Source: UBA12158 sp035562735
GTDB taxonomy: Bacteria; Patescibacteriota; Microgenomatia; UBA12405
Length of the DNA stretch: 12,657 nt
Reading direction: 5' to 3'
Assembly: GCA_035562735.1 (NCBI GenBank)
Contig: DATMWB010000046.1
Coordinates: 1 to 12,657 of the forward strand
Shown here one piece after another: positions 12,020-12,657 of this stretch. Each line of letters begins with the position of its first letter. Position 1 is the stretch's first letter. The position numbers and the translations under genes were made by a program. Under the pieces are notes generated by a model that worked only from the letters and a program-made list of their open reading frames with translations, was not told the DNA's origin and ran no database searches.

Positions 12020-12645
12020 GCTTTTAGAAAGAAATATTTAGCCTCACTTACTGTTGTTTCCTCACCATGTCCCGGTAGTATTATTGTGCTTTCTTGTAAA
12101 GACAAGATCATATCAATACTTTCATATATTTCCTTTGTTGAACAGTAACTGTAACTAGTTTGACCTCTCATACCTTCGGCAAAAATCGTGTCTCCGGAAA
12201 ACAAAAAATCGTCTGCTAAAAAACAAAGTCCACCTGGTGTATGACCTGGGGATTTTAAAATCTTAATTATGTCTTTTCCTAAAACAATCTCCTTTTTCTC
12301 ATTCAAATCTTTATCGATTTTTTTTAAATTAGGAACTTTTATATCCATTCCCAAAAAGTGCTTTGCCGTTTCTTGTTGTCTTTCCAATAAAAACCAATCT
12401 TTTTGACTACAAGCAAAGGGGATATTGTAGACCAGTTTCAAATCTAAAACTCCTAAATTATGGTCAAAATGACCGTGGGTCGACAAAATATATTTTGGTA
12501 TTAGTCCCAATCTTTGAATTTCGTCAGAAATTGCCGTACCATCATCGGCCGCATCAATAATAATCGACTCCTTACTTTCACTATCCCAAAGTAGATAGCA
12601 ATTTGTTTTTAGTTCGCCCAAGACAAGAGCTTCGTATTTAAACAC
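12016..12645 (-). CDS. MBL-fold metallo-hydrolase (glyoxalase II-like)
   Basis: A 209-residue cytosolic enzyme with a complete metallo-beta-lactamase metal site: STHGHFDH (His57, His59, Asp61, His62), SPGHTPGG (His135), FSGDTIF (Asp152) and LPGHGEET (His193). This arrangement binds two metal ions as in hydroxyacylglutathione hydrolases and small YcbL-like proteins. It lacks the C-terminal glutathione-binding helical domain of true glyoxalase II, so thioester or other hydrolysis without glutathione is likelier. The start is GTG at 12645, followed by FKYEALVLGELKTNCYLL, the usual N-terminal strands. TATAAT lies exactly 6 nt upstream at the window edge. Its stop overlaps that of the 54-residue gene. 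Confidence 0.88.
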   Translation of the reverse strand: MFKYEALVLGELKTNCYLLWDSESKESIIIDAADDGTAISDEIQRLGLIPKYILSTHGHFDHNLGVLDLKLVYNIPFACSQKDWFLLERQQETAKHFLGMDIKVPNLKKIDKDLNEKKEIVLGKDIIKILKSPGHTPGGLCFLADDFLFSGDTIFAEGMRGQTSYSYCSTKEIYESIDMILSLQESTIILPGHGEETTVSEAKYFFLKA

Positions 12646-12651
12646 AATATT

Positions 12652-12657
12652 ATTATA
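12652..12657 (-). promoter_or_regulatory. -10 box of the MBL-hydrolase gene
   Basis: A perfect TATAAT on the minus strand ends 6 nt before the GTG start at 12645. Any -35 lies beyond the window. The spacing equals that at 4636, 7107, 9075 and 11855, which supports the GTG as a leaderless start. Confidence 0.55.

Noticed and set aside
12363..12560. Plus-strand open frame inside the MBL-hydrolase gene
   Set aside because: It lies antisense to the conserved metal-binding motifs and is explained as a shadow.
1..12657. TGA recoded as glycine, as in some CPR lineages
   Set aside because: TGA serves as the stop of the first gene and of trmD at normal protein ends, and no gene contains an internal TGA.
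1..12657. CRISPR arrays, insertion sequences or prophage genes
   Set aside because: No regularly spaced repeats, transposase motifs, terminal inverted repeats or phage structural genes were seen.

Overview
The window is AT-rich, densely packed bacterial DNA read with the standard code. TGA ends the first gene and trmD, which argues against lineages that recode TGA. Gaps are tiny, stop codons overlap, enzymes are small or trimmed, Shine-Dalgarno sites are almost absent, and there are several surface or membrane proteins. Together these suggest a Candidate Phyla Radiation (Patescibacteria) genome, perhaps Microgenomates-like. The phylum guess is inference from general familiarity, not from a search.

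Region 1 (about 50-4607) is a cell-surface cassette of three genes on the + strand. The first is a TasA/camelysin-like secreted protein with its own promoter, operator-like palindrome and the only good Shine-Dalgarno site in the window. The second is an 895-residue protein whose N-terminus is a SipW/ER-type signal peptidase. It continues through a third membrane segment, which looks like a SipW-type signal peptide, into a large multidomain ectodomain. The third is a TasA-like plus FnIII protein with C-terminal membrane segments. In Bacillus the SipW peptidase matures TasA fibre subunits. Here peptidase, soluble subunit and a possible membrane anchor sit together, and the peptidase seems fused to a substrate of its own.

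Region 2 (4636-6434) holds a HAD-family hydrolase, a membrane-tethered CAP/SCP-domain protein and a small three-helix membrane protein. Region 3 (6427-7074, minus) is trmD, which carries a short palindromic repeat inside its reading frame. Region 4 (7107-9521) is a polyprenol-phosphate glycosyltransferase fused to a GtrA-type membrane domain, a short RmlA-type nucleotidyltransferase and a four-helix membrane protein. The first two fit glycan precursor synthesis. Region 5 (9518-11657) is a divergent pair: a pyruvate kinase lacking its B (lid) domain on minus, and an acyltransferase-3 membrane protein on plus. Region 6 (11681-12657) has a tRNA-Gln(CUG) with a possible degenerate 5' copy beside it, a 54-residue gene, and an MBL-fold hydrolase on minus.

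A striking regularity is that most transcription units show a -10 hexamer ending 5-7 nt before the start codon with no Shine-Dalgarno. This is what leaderless mRNAs would look like, and it was used to choose several starts. No stretch over 300 bases lacks a gene. No CRISPR array, insertion sequence or clear intrinsic terminator was seen.
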